This document shows positions 27,105 to 35,410 of a stretch of DNA of 64,000 nucleotides, in pieces. The notes beneath the pieces were generated by a model. The model worked only from the letters and a program-made list of their open reading frames with translations, was not told where the DNA came from and made no database searches. The translations under genes were made by a program, and so were the position numbers. Every line of letters begins with the position of its first letter. The stretch's first letter is position 1. Source of the stretch: an uncultured Clostridia bacterium (lineage in GTDB: Bacteria; Bacillota; Clostridia; TANB77; CAG-508); the NCBI GenBank assembly GCA_934119935.1, contig CAKOSX010000007.1, forward strand, positions 1 through 64,000, in the 5' to 3' direction.

Positions 27105-27937
27105 TGGTTAAAGATGTAATATCATACATACTATCATTTATAATGGTTGTTCTAATTATAATAATTACTGGAATGGATTTTGTGCAGAATAAAGTTTTAA
27201 ATGAAGATTATTGGCAGAAAAAGATTGCTGATAGTAATTATTATGAAAAACTAGAAGTTACTATAAATGATGGATTTGAAAATTATATAATGCAATCTGG
27301 TATGGATAGTAGTGTGTTTGAAGGAATATATGATTTTGACAGAATAAAAAAAGACACAAATGCGATAATTCACTCTATTTTAAACAATGAGGAATATCAA
27401 ATTGATACAGATGATATAAGGGAAAAATTAGATAACAATATAAGAAATTATATAAAAAATAATAAGATTTTGGTAAATAAAGCTACAGAAAATCAAATTC
27501 AAAATTTTGAAAATGCAATTGTAAGTACATATTCAAATTCAGTTTCTTATTCAAGTTCTGTTATAAAAAGCATTTCGAAAATTATAGGAAGAGTAAGAAA
27601 TATAATGCCAAAGGCTTTAGTATTAGTTGTAGTATTATTAGTTATAGATGCAATAGCTATACTCGTATTAAATATTAAAAATATGAGAAATATTTTTAGG
27701 ATTGCAGCTATAATAGCATTCACTATTGCGGGACTTAGCTTGGTTGGAATAGCGCTTGAAAAACATTTCTTAGGAATACAAAGTTTGACTGTTTTAAATG
27801 AAAATACATCTATAATAGTTCAAATTTTTGTGAAAGAGATTTATAGAATTCTTTATGTTGCAACATCATGTGGAACAATTATTGGAATAATATCTTCATG
27901 TGTTTGTGCAAACGATAAACAGATTAGTAAAAATTAA
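27104..27937 (+). CDS. Membrane protein of the sortase module, unknown function
   Basis: 277 residues. One membrane segment near the N terminus (about 8-26), an outward domain of about 140 residues (acidic, Asn-rich, helical, with FEGIYDFDRIKKDTNAIIH), then three or four closely packed hydrophobic segments from about residue 167 to 265. No motif of a known transporter or enzyme was recognised. Its start overlaps the sortase stop by one base (TAATG), preceded by AGAAGGAG, so it is made together with the sortase. It could assist substrate presentation or sense surface assembly; that is a guess from position only. Confidence 0.65.
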   Translation: MVKDVISYILSFIMVVLIIIITGMDFVQNKVLNEDYWQKKIADSNYYEKLEVTINDGFENYIMQSGMDSSVFEGIYDFDRIKKDTNAIIHSILNNEEYQIDTDDIREKLDNNIRNYIKNNKILVNKATENQIQNFENAIVSTYSNSVSYSSSVIKSISKIIGRVRNIMPKALVLVVVLLVIDAIAILVLNIKNMRNIFRIAAIIAFTIAGLSLVGIALEKHFLGIQSLTVLNENTSIIVQIFVKEIYRILYVATSCGTIIGIISSCVCANDKQISKN

Positions 27938-27948
27938 TTTAAAAACTA

Positions 27949-27977
27949 TTGCAAGTATTTGTTATTTTATATATAAT
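27949..27977 (+). promoter_or_regulatory. Promoter of the cpsC-cpsD-cpsB segment
   Basis: TTGCAA, exactly 17 bases, TATAAT, 40 bases before the cpsC-like gene. It separates capsule control genes from the sortase module. Confidence 0.72.
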
Positions 27978-28017
27978 ACTTTTGACAAATTAAATTCAAA
28001 AGAAAAAAGGAGTAATT

Positions 28018-28716
28018 ATGGAAGAACTAGATTTGAGCCAAATGATTTCATTGTTTTGGCATAGAAAAGTACAAATAATCTTAATCGTTTTAATATTTGC
28101 TGTAATTGGCGTAACCTATACAATGTGTTTTATAACACCTAAATACACAGCATCAACAACACTTGTTTTGGCTGCTGGAAAAGATTCAACTTTGCCAACA
28201 TCAATTACAACAACAGATGTAACATTAAACTCTAAACTTATATCAACTTATAGAGAAATTGCAACCAGTGATAAGGTTGTTAGAAAAGTTATAAATAATT
28301 TAGGACTTGATATTTCTGAGCAGAGTTTAAAGAATGGCATAACAGTAAAGGTTGTGTCAGATTCTGAAGTTATAAAAATCTCGGTTACTAATGAAGATCC
28401 AGAGATAGCTTCGAAAATTGCAAATGAGCTTGCTACAGTATTTTCTGAGCAAGTAAAAGAAATCTACAATATTGATAACGTGCATGTGGTAGATATGGCA
28501 GAAAAGCCTTCTGAACCATCAAACATAAATCATGCTAAAGATGTGATGATATTTGTACTTATAGGTGTAGTAATCTCTGTAATATATGTATTATTAGATA
28601 ATATGTTAGATACTACTATAAAAACAACTGAGGATATTGAGAAAACTTGTGGCGTTACAGTACTTGCTTCAATACCTTTTGACAATTCTGATAACAAAAA
28701 AGGAGGTAGAAAATAA
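28018..28716 (+). CDS. cpsC: Wzz/CpsC-type chain-length and kinase-activator protein
   Basis: 232 residues with two membrane segments (about 18-38 and 178-197) and an extracytoplasmic domain between them. The N terminus LSQMISLFWHRKVQIILIV and the PKYTASTTLVL and VDMAEKPSEPSNIN stretches (the latter a Pro-rich region before the second segment) are typical of the Wzz/CpsC/YveK family. The short cytoplasmic C-terminal tail would activate the tyrosine kinase encoded next. Together they control polymer length and export. Start and stop overlap is TAATG with the kinase gene. GGAG precedes the ATG. Confidence 0.9.
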   Translation: MEELDLSQMISLFWHRKVQIILIVLIFAVIGVTYTMCFITPKYTASTTLVLAAGKDSTLPTSITTTDVTLNSKLISTYREIATSDKVVRKVINNLGLDISEQSLKNGITVKVVSDSEVIKISVTNEDPEIASKIANELATVFSEQVKEIYNIDNVHVVDMAEKPSEPSNINHAKDVMIFVLIGVVISVIYVLLDNMLDTTIKTTEDIEKTCGVTVLASIPFDNSDNKKGGRK

Positions 28717-29663
28717 TGAAAAAAGAGCTTATTACTTTTAGAAATCCAAAGTCTCCTATATCAGAAACTTTTAGAACTTTAAGAACAAATATTCAATTTA
28801 TGAATATTAATAGAAAATTAAAGTCTATACTTATCACATCAACTCTACCAGGAGAAGGAAAGAGCTGGGTTGCATCAAATTTGGCTATTACATTTGCTCA
28901 AGCTGAGAAGAAGGTAATTTTGATTGATGCAGACATGAGAAAGGGAAGACAATACTCAATATTTGGTATTTCTCCTAGACCAGGGCTTGCAAATTATTTA
29001 GCTGCAAGTGATAAAAATGCAGATTTAATTGACATGGAAAAATATGTTCAAAAAACTGAAATCGATGGTTTGTATGTAATTTCTGCAGGAAATGTACCAC
29101 CAAATCCATCTGAACTACTTATAGCACCACAAATGCAACGTTTATTAGATAGACTTTCAACACAATTTGATATTATAATAGTAGATGCCCCACCATGTGA
29201 ACTCGTAACAGATGCTGCAATATTATCTAGAATGGTTGATTCTACTGTAATTGTAACGGCACATAAATTTACTAAAAAGGCAAGTTTGCAAAAAACAATA
29301 AAAAGTATAAAAAATGTAGGTGGAAAAATTGCCGGTGTTGTTTTAAACAAGGTACCAATAGACGCTAAAAAATATGAAAAATCTTATTACTATGGCTCGC
29401 AGTTAACAACTACAAGAGGAAAACGTGAAGCTGGACATGCTGTTTCTAAAAAAGACTTCTTTGAAGAAGAACCTAAAAAGCCAGTTGAAGATAAGGTTAA
29501 AATAGAAAAAGAAGTTGTGAAAAATGAAAAAAAAGAAGAGCCTAAGCAAAATGAAAAAGTTGAAAATGATATGCCTGATAAGACTCAGGAGATTTTAAAA
29601 CAAGTAAATGAATATTTACAACAAGAAAGAAATAATCTAAATGATACCAAAAGAGACAACTAG
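28716..29663 (+). CDS. cpsD: Bacterial tyrosine kinase, CpsD/YwqD type
   Basis: 315 residues. Walker A STLPGEGKSWVASNLA, Walker A' VILIDADMRKG and Walker B IIIVDAPP are all present, the signature of BY-kinases. A Tyr cluster YEKSYYYGS near residue 230 is the likely autophosphorylation site. Unlike most relatives, where the Tyr cluster is at the very end, about 80 more residues follow, rich in Lys and Glu with a final helical stretch (QVNEYLQQERNNL). The partner activator is the preceding gene and the matching phosphatase the following one. Cycling of its phosphorylation controls capsule or exopolysaccharide assembly. Confidence 0.9.
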   Translation: MKKELITFRNPKSPISETFRTLRTNIQFMNINRKLKSILITSTLPGEGKSWVASNLAITFAQAEKKVILIDADMRKGRQYSIFGISPRPGLANYLAASDKNADLIDMEKYVQKTEIDGLYVISAGNVPPNPSELLIAPQMQRLLDRLSTQFDIIIVDAPPCELVTDAAILSRMVDSTVIVTAHKFTKKASLQKTIKSIKNVGGKIAGVVLNKVPIDAKKYEKSYYYGSQLTTTRGKREAGHAVSKKDFFEEEPKKPVEDKVKIEKEVVKNEKKEEPKQNEKVENDMPDKTQEILKQVNEYLQQERNNLNDTKRDN

Positions 29664-29714
29664 TGTTGAAAATTATAACTAGATTGGTGAAATGAGAAAG
29701 GAATTTACAAAATT

Positions 29715-30494
29715 ATGATTGATTTTCACTCTCATATAATTCCAGCAATTGATGATGGAGCACGAGAAGTAAAGGAAGCTATTTCTATGCTTGAGGAAGC
29801 AAATCGTGCAGGTTTTGATGGAGTTATATCTACATCGCATTATATAGAAAATTATTATGAAGTAAGCCAAGCTGATAGAAAAGCTTGGCTGAATGGGCTT
29901 CAATATGGTTTGGAAGAAAAGAAGATTGGGCTTAGCTTATATTTGGGAAGTGAAGTATATTTTTCAGATAAAATTTTAGAGCTGATAAAAGATGAGAAGG
30001 CGTCAACTATAAATGGCTCAAGATATGTACTATTTGAGTTTCCGTTAAATGCAAAACCGATGAATATAGAAGAAGTTGTATATGACTTAATTGCAGAAAA
30101 ATACGTTCCGGTTTTAGCACATCCGGAAAGATACACATTTATGCAAGAAGACCCAGAGTTAATCTATCAATTAGCAAATCAGGGCGTACTTATGCAGTCA
30201 AACTATGGAAGTATTATTGGACAATATGGTAAAAAAGCACAAGTTATAATAGAAAAAATGCTTGAGTGTAATCTAGTTCATTTTTTAGGTTCTGATGCAC
30301 ATAGAACAAATTCTATATATACAAAGATGAATTCAGCAGTGCGAAAGATAAAAGATATTGTGGGACAAGATGAATTTGATAAAATTTCTCATTTTAATGC
30401 GATGAGTGCTGTAAAGAATGAAGAAATTGAAATTGAAAATCCACACCAAATTAAATTAACGTTGAAAGATAAAATGAAAATGAGTTTGAAATAG
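29715..30494 (+). CDS. cpsB: PHP-family tyrosine phosphatase, CpsB/YwqE type
   Basis: 259 residues. The metal-binding N terminus IDFHSHIIPAIDDGA, the ISTSHYI His, LAHPERY and FLGSDAHRT near the C terminus match the Mn-dependent PHP phosphatases that act on CpsD-type kinases. It would remove phosphate from the Tyr cluster of the kinase encoded 50 bases upstream. The ribosome site is GAAAGGA about 12 bases before the ATG. It is probably the last gene of the cpsC-D-B unit; the next gene (ymdB) is only 27 bases away and may share transcripts. Confidence 0.9.
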   Translation: MIDFHSHIIPAIDDGAREVKEAISMLEEANRAGFDGVISTSHYIENYYEVSQADRKAWLNGLQYGLEEKKIGLSLYLGSEVYFSDKILELIKDEKASTINGSRYVLFEFPLNAKPMNIEEVVYDLIAEKYVPVLAHPERYTFMQEDPELIYQLANQGVLMQSNYGSIIGQYGKKAQVIIEKMLECNLVHFLGSDAHRTNSIYTKMNSAVRKIKDIVGQDEFDKISHFNAMSAVKNEEIEIENPHQIKLTLKDKMKMSLK

Positions 30495-30521
30495 AATTTT
30501 ATAATGGAAAGGAAAATAACA

Positions 30522-31295
30522 TTGAGAGTTTTAGCAATAGGAGATTTAGTTGGAGAAAATGGAGTAAAGAAATTAAAAGAAACTTTACCTAAAATAAGAG
30601 AACAAGAAAAAATTGATTTTGTGATAGTCAACGCAGAAAATTCGGCTGGTGGAATGGGAATTACCACTAAGATATTTAATGAATTGAAAGAATTAAAAGT
30701 AGATGCAATCACAATGGGAAATCATACTTGGGGCAAAAAAGATATATTCTCATTTGTCGATGATCCAAAGCTTTTACGTCCTGCCAACTATGCACCAAAT
30801 GTCCCAGGACATGGATATGGAATTTTTGATTGCAAGGGCAAAAAGATATGTGTTGTAAATTTAATTGGAAGAACAGACATGAATGTTTTGTCTGAAAATC
30901 CATTCTTAAAAATGAATGACATTTTGAATGAAGTAAAAGGAAAAGTAGACATTATAATATTGGATTTCCATGCAGAAGCAACAGCAGAAAAAATTGCAAT
31001 GGGCTATTATCTAGATGGCAGAATAACGGCTATGTTTGGAACACATACACATGTTCAAACAGCAGATGAAACAATATTAGAAAAAGGAACAGGTTACATA
31101 ACAGACATAGGAATGACTGGTCCAAAGAAATCTGTAATAGGGATGGATGTATCAGCATCTTTAAAAAGATTTGAAACAACACTTCCAGAAAAATATAAAT
31201 TGGCAGATGGAAACTGCATATTAAATGGTTGTATTTTTGAGATAAATGACGAAAGCTGTCGAGTTGAGAAAATTACTAGAGTTGTAAGAAAATAA
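30522..31295 (+). CDS. ymdB: YmdB-family metallophosphoesterase
   Basis: About 257 residues from the TTG at 30522. It begins with RVLAIGDLVGENG, followed by the metal ligands in VNAENSAGG, ITMGNHTWG and DFHAEATAEK and the His pair in GTHTHVQTAD. Family members hydrolyse 2',3'-cyclic nucleotides and in Bacillus affect the choice between biofilm and motility. I prefer the TTG because GAAAGGAAAA sits about 8 bases before it and the family N terminus starts there; the ATG at 30504 has no ribosome site. Its neighbour spoVS is also its neighbour in Bacillus; the RNase Y gene usually upstream is not present here. Confidence 0.9.
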   Translation: MRVLAIGDLVGENGVKKLKETLPKIREQEKIDFVIVNAENSAGGMGITTKIFNELKELKVDAITMGNHTWGKKDIFSFVDDPKLLRPANYAPNVPGHGYGIFDCKGKKICVVNLIGRTDMNVLSENPFLKMNDILNEVKGKVDIIILDFHAEATAEKIAMGYYLDGRITAMFGTHTHVQTADETILEKGTGYITDIGMTGPKKSVIGMDVSASLKRFETTLPEKYKLADGNCILNGCIFEINDESCRVEKITRVVRK

Positions 31296-31430
31296 ATGAC
31301 GAAAAATGCAAAAATAGCACGATGAAAACTGTAAAAAATTACCAAAAATATATAGACAATCGCTCCAAAATATTATATAAATATATCTGTACTTAAACAT
31401 ACAAAAAAATAAAATATTAGGAGGATAAAA

Positions 31431-31694
31431 ATGGAAGTTTTAAAAATCTCATCAAAATCAAATCCAAATTCAGTTGCAGGTGCTATAGCAGGATTGGTAA
31501 AGGAATCTAACAAAGCGGAGATGCAAGCAATTGGGGCAGGCGCTTTGAACCAGGCTGTAAAGGCAGTAGCCATTGCGAGAGGATTCGTTGCTCCAGCAGG
31601 TGTCGATTTAATATGCATACCAGCATTTGCAGAAGTTGAAGTTGAAGGCGAAGAAAGAACTGGTATAAAACTTATCGTAGAGTCTAGAAAATAG
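31431..31694 (+). CDS. spoVS: Stage V sporulation protein S
   Basis: 87 residues, full length. MEVLKISSKSNPNSVAGAIA and the AIGAGALNQAVKAVAIARGF core are nearly invariant in this Alba-fold family. It acts in late sporulation and cell-division control in Bacillus; the molecular mechanism, probably nucleic-acid binding, is not settled. The TTAGGAGGATAAAA ribosome site is strong. The 135-base upstream gap after ymdB is A-rich and I could not pick a confident promoter in it. A terminator follows at 31720. Confidence 0.96.
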   Translation: MEVLKISSKSNPNSVAGAIAGLVKESNKAEMQAIGAGALNQAVKAVAIARGFVAPAGVDLICIPAFAEVEVEGEERTGIKLIVESRK

Positions 31695-31719
31695 AGTGAT
31701 TTTAAGTTGATAAATAATA

Positions 31720-31747
31720 GGGCATGGGTAATAAACATGTCCTTTTT
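31720..31747 (+). terminator. Terminator after spoVS
   Basis: GGGCATG (31720-31726) pairs with CATGTCC (31736-31742) with one G-T pair, followed by TTTTT. Confidence 0.78.
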
Positions 31748-31769
31748 GTGTGCTTTTTATTTTATATAA

Positions 31770-31881
31770 GGAATTATTTTTATTTTTGCAAAATAGAAGT
31801 GGAGTGCGCCTTTTGAGGGGGCCGATAGGAGCCCCGACCAAGCACGAGATACTTCGTATTTAAAAAAATAAAAATCATTCC
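31770..31881. repeat. 112-base near-palindromic element with GC-rich apex
   Basis: The outer arms (from 31770 and, reversed, from 31881) agree at about 28 of 31 positions: GGAATnATTTTTATTTTT, then AATA(c)GAAGT. Further in, GTGC pairs with GCAC, and the apex GGGGC (loop CGATAGGA) GCCCC is far richer in G and C than its surroundings. There is no open reading frame. It could be a miniature inverted-repeat element, a REP-like unit or a structured RNA; I do not recognise a named family. It lies between the spoVS terminator and the next promoter. Confidence 0.75.
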
Positions 31882-31910
31882 ATTAATAAAAAAATAATAC
31901 AATAAAGGTA

Positions 31911-31939
31911 TTGAAATTGGCATTATTTTAATGTATTAT
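31911..31939 (+). promoter_or_regulatory. Promoter of the peptide-binding protein gene
   Basis: TTGAAA, exactly 17 bases, TATTAT. Transcription would begin near 31946, after the ATG at 31944, so the true start must be the next ATG at 31965. Confidence 0.72.
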
Positions 31940-31964
31940 TAGCATGAAGAAAGGATTACGAAGA

Positions 31965-33560
31965 ATGAAGGTAAGTAGTATATTTAAGTATATTTTTATA
32001 ATATTTGCAGTCGGAATTATAGCGTATGCAGGTTATAGAATTTATAATAATCAAAATAAGGAAGAGGAGAATAACCAAGAACCTAATGAAGTGGTTGAAG
32101 AAAGTATTATTCGAGATTTGCGAATGGGTATTACAAATTATGATACTATGAATCCGCTAATCACTCAAAATAAAGACATTATCAATATAGATACTCTTAT
32201 TTATGAACCACTTTTTACTCTAACAAAGGATTATCAGCTTCAACCATGTCTTGCGAAGGAATGTTCAAAAACAGGGGATAAAATTTATGTTGTAAAAACA
32301 GCAACAAATGTTAGTTGGCACGATAATACTCCTTTTACGGCTAAAGATATAGCTTTCACAATTGACTTATTGAAGAATGGAAACTCAGTGTATAGTTATA
32401 ATGTGACTCATATTGCAGAGACAGAAGTAATTGATGCAACTACTTTAAAAATAACTTTGGATAGCGATATTCCATTTTTTGAATATAATTTGATATTTCC
32501 AATAATGTCTAACAATTATTATTTTGGAGAAGATTTTTACTCGAGCTCCAAAATGCCTATTGGGACAGGCAGATATAAGATAACTAATATTAGCACAAAT
32601 AACGTTACGCTTGCAAAGTTTGATAAATGGAAAAGTACAACAGGAGTTGAAGAGTTAAAATTAGATAACATAAAAATCAACCTATATTCATCTATGGGAG
32701 AGGCATTTAACAGTTTTAAGATAGGAAACATTGATATTATAAATACATCAAATCCAAATTTTCAAGAATATATTGGAACAATTGGATTTAACAAGACTGA
32801 ATATCCAGGCAGACAATTCGATTTCTTAAGCTTTAATTGTGAAGATGAGTTAATGCAGTTTAAAGAAGTAAGACAAGCTATAAGCTATGCGATAGATAAG
32901 AGTAATATAGTTTCATCAGTGTATAATAATCAAAATTCAGTAGCGGACTATCCGCTAGATTACGGCAACTTTTTATACACAGAAAATACTGCAAGCTCTG
33001 GCTATAATGCAGAGCAAGCAAAAAAGGTACTTGAAGATGGTGGATGGACTTATATTAACAACAGATGGAAGAAAAATATTGGAGGGCGTACTAAAACTTT
33101 AAGATTAAAAATATCTGTGGATAAATCGAACGAATCACGTGTGGCTGTTGCAGAATTAATAGAGAAACAGTTAGAAGAAATAGGAATTGATATTACTTTG
33201 GATAAAGTATCAAATGATAAATATAACCAATATGTAGATAATAAGAATTATCAAATATTGCTAACGGGTGTGTATACAAGCTATAGTCCAGATTTAACAT
33301 ACTATTTTTCAGCCGGAAATATATCAAATTACAGTAATGATTCAATGGCAGAATTAATGCAAAATGCTAGCATAACAAAAGAAACTAAACAATTAAAAGA
33401 AATATACCAAAAGATATATAGTTTGTATAAAGAGGATGTACCTTTTGTTGGTTTATATAGGAGCAAAAATATAACAATAACAAGTCAATCAATGGTTGGA
33501 ACAGTAGAGCCCAATAATTACTCAACTTTTTATGGAATAGAAGGATGGTACAGAAGATAA
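31965..33560 (+). CDS. OppA-like peptide-binding protein (SBP family 5), membrane-tethered
   Basis: About 531 residues. One N-terminal membrane segment (about 7-25), an acidic linker, then the family-5 solute-binding fold: NPLITQNKDIINIDTLIYEPL, SWHDNTPFTAKDIAFTIDLL, GTGRYKI, VRQAISYAIDKSNIV and AEQAKKVLEDGGW. Such proteins capture peptides or related solutes for ABC importers. There is no lipobox Cys, so it is held by the membrane segment rather than by lipid, and no permease or ATPase gene is next to it. It may serve a transporter encoded elsewhere or act as a sensor. GAAAGGA precedes the ATG at 31965 by about 10 bases. Confidence 0.85.
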   Translation: MKVSSIFKYIFIIFAVGIIAYAGYRIYNNQNKEEENNQEPNEVVEESIIRDLRMGITNYDTMNPLITQNKDIINIDTLIYEPLFTLTKDYQLQPCLAKECSKTGDKIYVVKTATNVSWHDNTPFTAKDIAFTIDLLKNGNSVYSYNVTHIAETEVIDATTLKITLDSDIPFFEYNLIFPIMSNNYYFGEDFYSSSKMPIGTGRYKITNISTNNVTLAKFDKWKSTTGVEELKLDNIKINLYSSMGEAFNSFKIGNIDIINTSNPNFQEYIGTIGFNKTEYPGRQFDFLSFNCEDELMQFKEVRQAISYAIDKSNIVSSVYNNQNSVADYPLDYGNFLYTENTASSGYNAEQAKKVLEDGGWTYINNRWKKNIGGRTKTLRLKISVDKSNESRVAVAELIEKQLEEIGIDITLDKVSNDKYNQYVDNKNYQILLTGVYTSYSPDLTYYFSAGNISNYSNDSMAELMQNASITKETKQLKEIYQKIYSLYKEDVPFVGLYRSKNITITSQSMVGTVEPNNYSTFYGIEGWYRR

Positions 33561-33659
33561 ATTTTGAAAACTAACTAATGAAAAAGATTGCAAAAAGGAT
33601 ATTATTGCTTTAACCAAAAATGTGGCAAAAAAAATAAAACAAATGTTTGAAAAAAACTA

Positions 33660-33687
33660 TTGACAAATTTCAAATTTGATATATAAT
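33660..33687 (+). promoter_or_regulatory. recA promoter
   Basis: TTGACA, 16 bases, TATAAT, about 90 bases upstream of recA. Confidence 0.78.
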
Positions 33688-33702
33688 AGTCACATAGAAA
33701 AC

Positions 33703-33718
33703 GCAAACATATGTTTAA
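33703..33718. promoter_or_regulatory. Candidate LexA (SOS) box upstream of recA
   Basis: The palindrome AAACATATGTTT (33705-33716) is close to the Firmicute LexA consensus CGAACATATGTTCG, just downstream of the -10 box, where bound LexA would block recA transcription. Confidence 0.6.
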
Positions 33719-33774
33719 TAGTTGTTGGGGGATAACTAAAACATTATTATTTCAAAATTTAGGAGGAAAAATTT

Positions 33775-34842
33775 ATGAGTTTAGAAAACAGTGAAAAGAA
33801 AAAAGCACTAGAATCAGCATTAGGTCAAATAGAGAAACAGTTTGGAAAAGGTTCTGTAATGAAGCTTGGAGATTTTACAGCAATGAATGTAGAATCTATA
33901 CCAACAGGAGCATTAAGCCTTGACGTTGCTTTAGGAATTGGCGGAATTCCAAAGGGAAGAATAATAGAAATATTTGGACCTGAATCTTCAGGAAAAACAA
34001 CTCTTGCATTACATATGATTGCAGAATGCCAAAAGAGAGGCGGAGAAGCAGCATTTATTGATGCTGAGCATGCATTAGATCCAGTGTATGCAAAACACTT
34101 AGGTGTTGATATAGACAATTTGATAGTTTCACAACCAGATACAGGAGAGCAAGCACTTGAAATTGCAGAAGCTCTTGTTAGAAGTGGTGCCATAGATATT
34201 ATAGTAGTAGACTCTGTTGCAGCACTTGTTCCAAAGGCTGAAATAGATGGAGACATGGGCGATGCACACGTTGGTCTTCAAGCAAGATTAATGTCACAAG
34301 CTTTAAGAAAATTAGCAGGTGTATTAAATAAATCAAATACTGCAATAGTATTTATAAACCAATTAAGAGAAAAAGTTGGAATAATGTTTGGAAATCCAGA
34401 AACAACTCCAGGAGGAAGAGCTTTAAAATTCTATGCTTCTGTTAGATTAGACATAAGAAAAACAGAAAACTTAAAACAAGATGGAGAAGTATTTGGAAAC
34501 AGAGTAAGAGTAAAAGTTGTAAAGAACAAGGTAGCTCCTCCATTCAGAGAGGCTGAATTTGATATCATATATGGAAAAGGAATATCAAAATCTGGCAACA
34601 TACTAGATTTAGGTGTAAACTTAGACATAGTTGAAAAGAGTGGTTCTTGGTTCGCTTATGATGGAACAAGAATTGGACAAGGTAGAGAGAATGCAAAGAA
34701 ATATTTCGAGGAAAATCCTGAAATAATGGCAGAAGTAGAGAAAAAAGTAAGAGCAAAATTCAACGAAGCATTCGAAAAGAGTTTAAGCGACGAAATGGAA
34801 GTAGACGCTGAACAAGAAACAGAACCAACTGAAGAAGAGTAA
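33775..34842 (+). CDS. recA: Recombinase RecA
   Basis: 355 residues, full length. The Walker A loop GPESSGKTTLALH, the IDAEHALDP strand, the Walker B region IIVVDSVAALVPKAEI, the L1-L2 regions and the NQLREKVGIMFGNPETTPGG signature are all present. It forms filaments on single-stranded DNA for homologous repair and triggers LexA self-cleavage. The acidic C-terminal tail (EMEVDAEQETEPTEEE) is typical. A strong AGGAGG ribosome site, a sigma-A promoter and a candidate LexA box precede it and a large terminator follows. recX lies about 0.9 kb downstream, separated by a toxin-antitoxin pair. Confidence 0.99.
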   Translation: MSLENSEKKKALESALGQIEKQFGKGSVMKLGDFTAMNVESIPTGALSLDVALGIGGIPKGRIIEIFGPESSGKTTLALHMIAECQKRGGEAAFIDAEHALDPVYAKHLGVDIDNLIVSQPDTGEQALEIAEALVRSGAIDIIVVDSVAALVPKAEIDGDMGDAHVGLQARLMSQALRKLAGVLNKSNTAIVFINQLREKVGIMFGNPETTPGGRALKFYASVRLDIRKTENLKQDGEVFGNRVRVKVVKNKVAPPFREAEFDIIYGKGISKSGNILDLGVNLDIVEKSGSWFAYDGTRIGQGRENAKKYFEENPEIMAEVEKKVRAKFNEAFEKSLSDEMEVDAEQETEPTEEE

Positions 34843-34874
34843 AAGTAAATATAGATAATGGCTAATAATTAAAG

Positions 34875-34924
34875 ATAGGGAAAACATTCTAAAAATATAA
34901 TTTAGAATTCTTTTCCCTATTTTT
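34875..34924 (+). terminator. Terminator after recA
   Basis: ATAGGGAAAA (34875-34884) pairs with TTTTCCCTAT (34911-34920); an inner stem ATTCTAAA/TTTAGAAT extends it. A T run follows. Confidence 0.87.
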
Positions 34925-35081
34925 GAAATAAAATTTATAAGCCCCAAAATTAAAAAAATTGACAGATAAAAATTCATAGGTCAAAAATTTCGAAAAAATT
35001 GACTTATAAAATTTTAGGTTAAATACTAAAAAGCTGTTATGAAAATATTTATAATATTGTAAAATTACATAAGAAAATACA

Positions 35082-35122
35082 TTACATTGATTTTCGTACC
35101 GAAATATAATAAGTAATCGGTA
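35082..35122 (+). promoter_or_regulatory. Promoter and palindromic operator of the RelE/ParE-type module
   Basis: TTACAT (35082-35087), 17 bases, TATAAT (35105-35110). Arms TACCGA (35097-35102) and TCGGTA (35117-35122) flank the -10 box, as expected for an autoregulated toxin-antitoxin promoter. The rest of the 330-base gap after recA is AT-rich and holds no gene. Confidence 0.55.
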
Positions 35123-35176
35123 TAAATATCAAAAACAATGTGTTATAATAATCATATAAAGAAAGGCTGTGATATT

Positions 35177-35410
35177 ATGCAGAAAGAAATAACTATTAGA
35201 GGGTGTGAAAAAATGGATGGAAAATCTAAAGTTATTAAACCAACGAAAAATAATGAAAAAACGAAAACTACGCTTTCAATAAACATAGAAGAGTATAGAA
35301 GAGAAGAATTTTTGAGCAAACTTGAAGAAAGTAAGAAACAGTATAAGGAAGGAAAAGTTCATAGTGCGAAAAAAGTATTTAAAGAATTGAGAGAAAAATA
35401 TGGATATTAG
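35177..35410 (+). CDS. Putative antitoxin of a type II toxin-antitoxin pair
   Basis: 77 residues from the ATG at 35177 (GAAAGG about 10 bases upstream); the ATG at 35213, also preceded by a G-rich stretch, would give 65. Lys- and Glu-rich, with SKVIKPTKNNEKTKTTLSIN before a helical half that ends in KKVFKELREKYGY. I do not recognise a named DNA-binding fold, but a short strand (TTLSIN) before helices fits ribbon-helix-helix antitoxins. The gene overlaps the toxin by 11 bases, the standard arrangement for such pairs, and a palindrome lies at its promoter. Confidence 0.7.
   Translation: MQKEITIRGCEKMDGKSKVIKPTKNNEKTKTTLSINIEEYRREEFLSKLEESKKQYKEGKVHSAKKVFKELREKYGY

Noticed and set aside
31944..31964. 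Upstream ATG start for the peptide-binding protein
   Set aside because: The promoter would place the transcript start at about 31946, and the ribosome site suits the ATG at 31965.
34954..35027. Two imperfect copies of AAAAAATTGACnnATAAAA about 40 bases apart
   Set aside because: The stretch is very AT-rich and matches only moderately; no function or further copy was seen.
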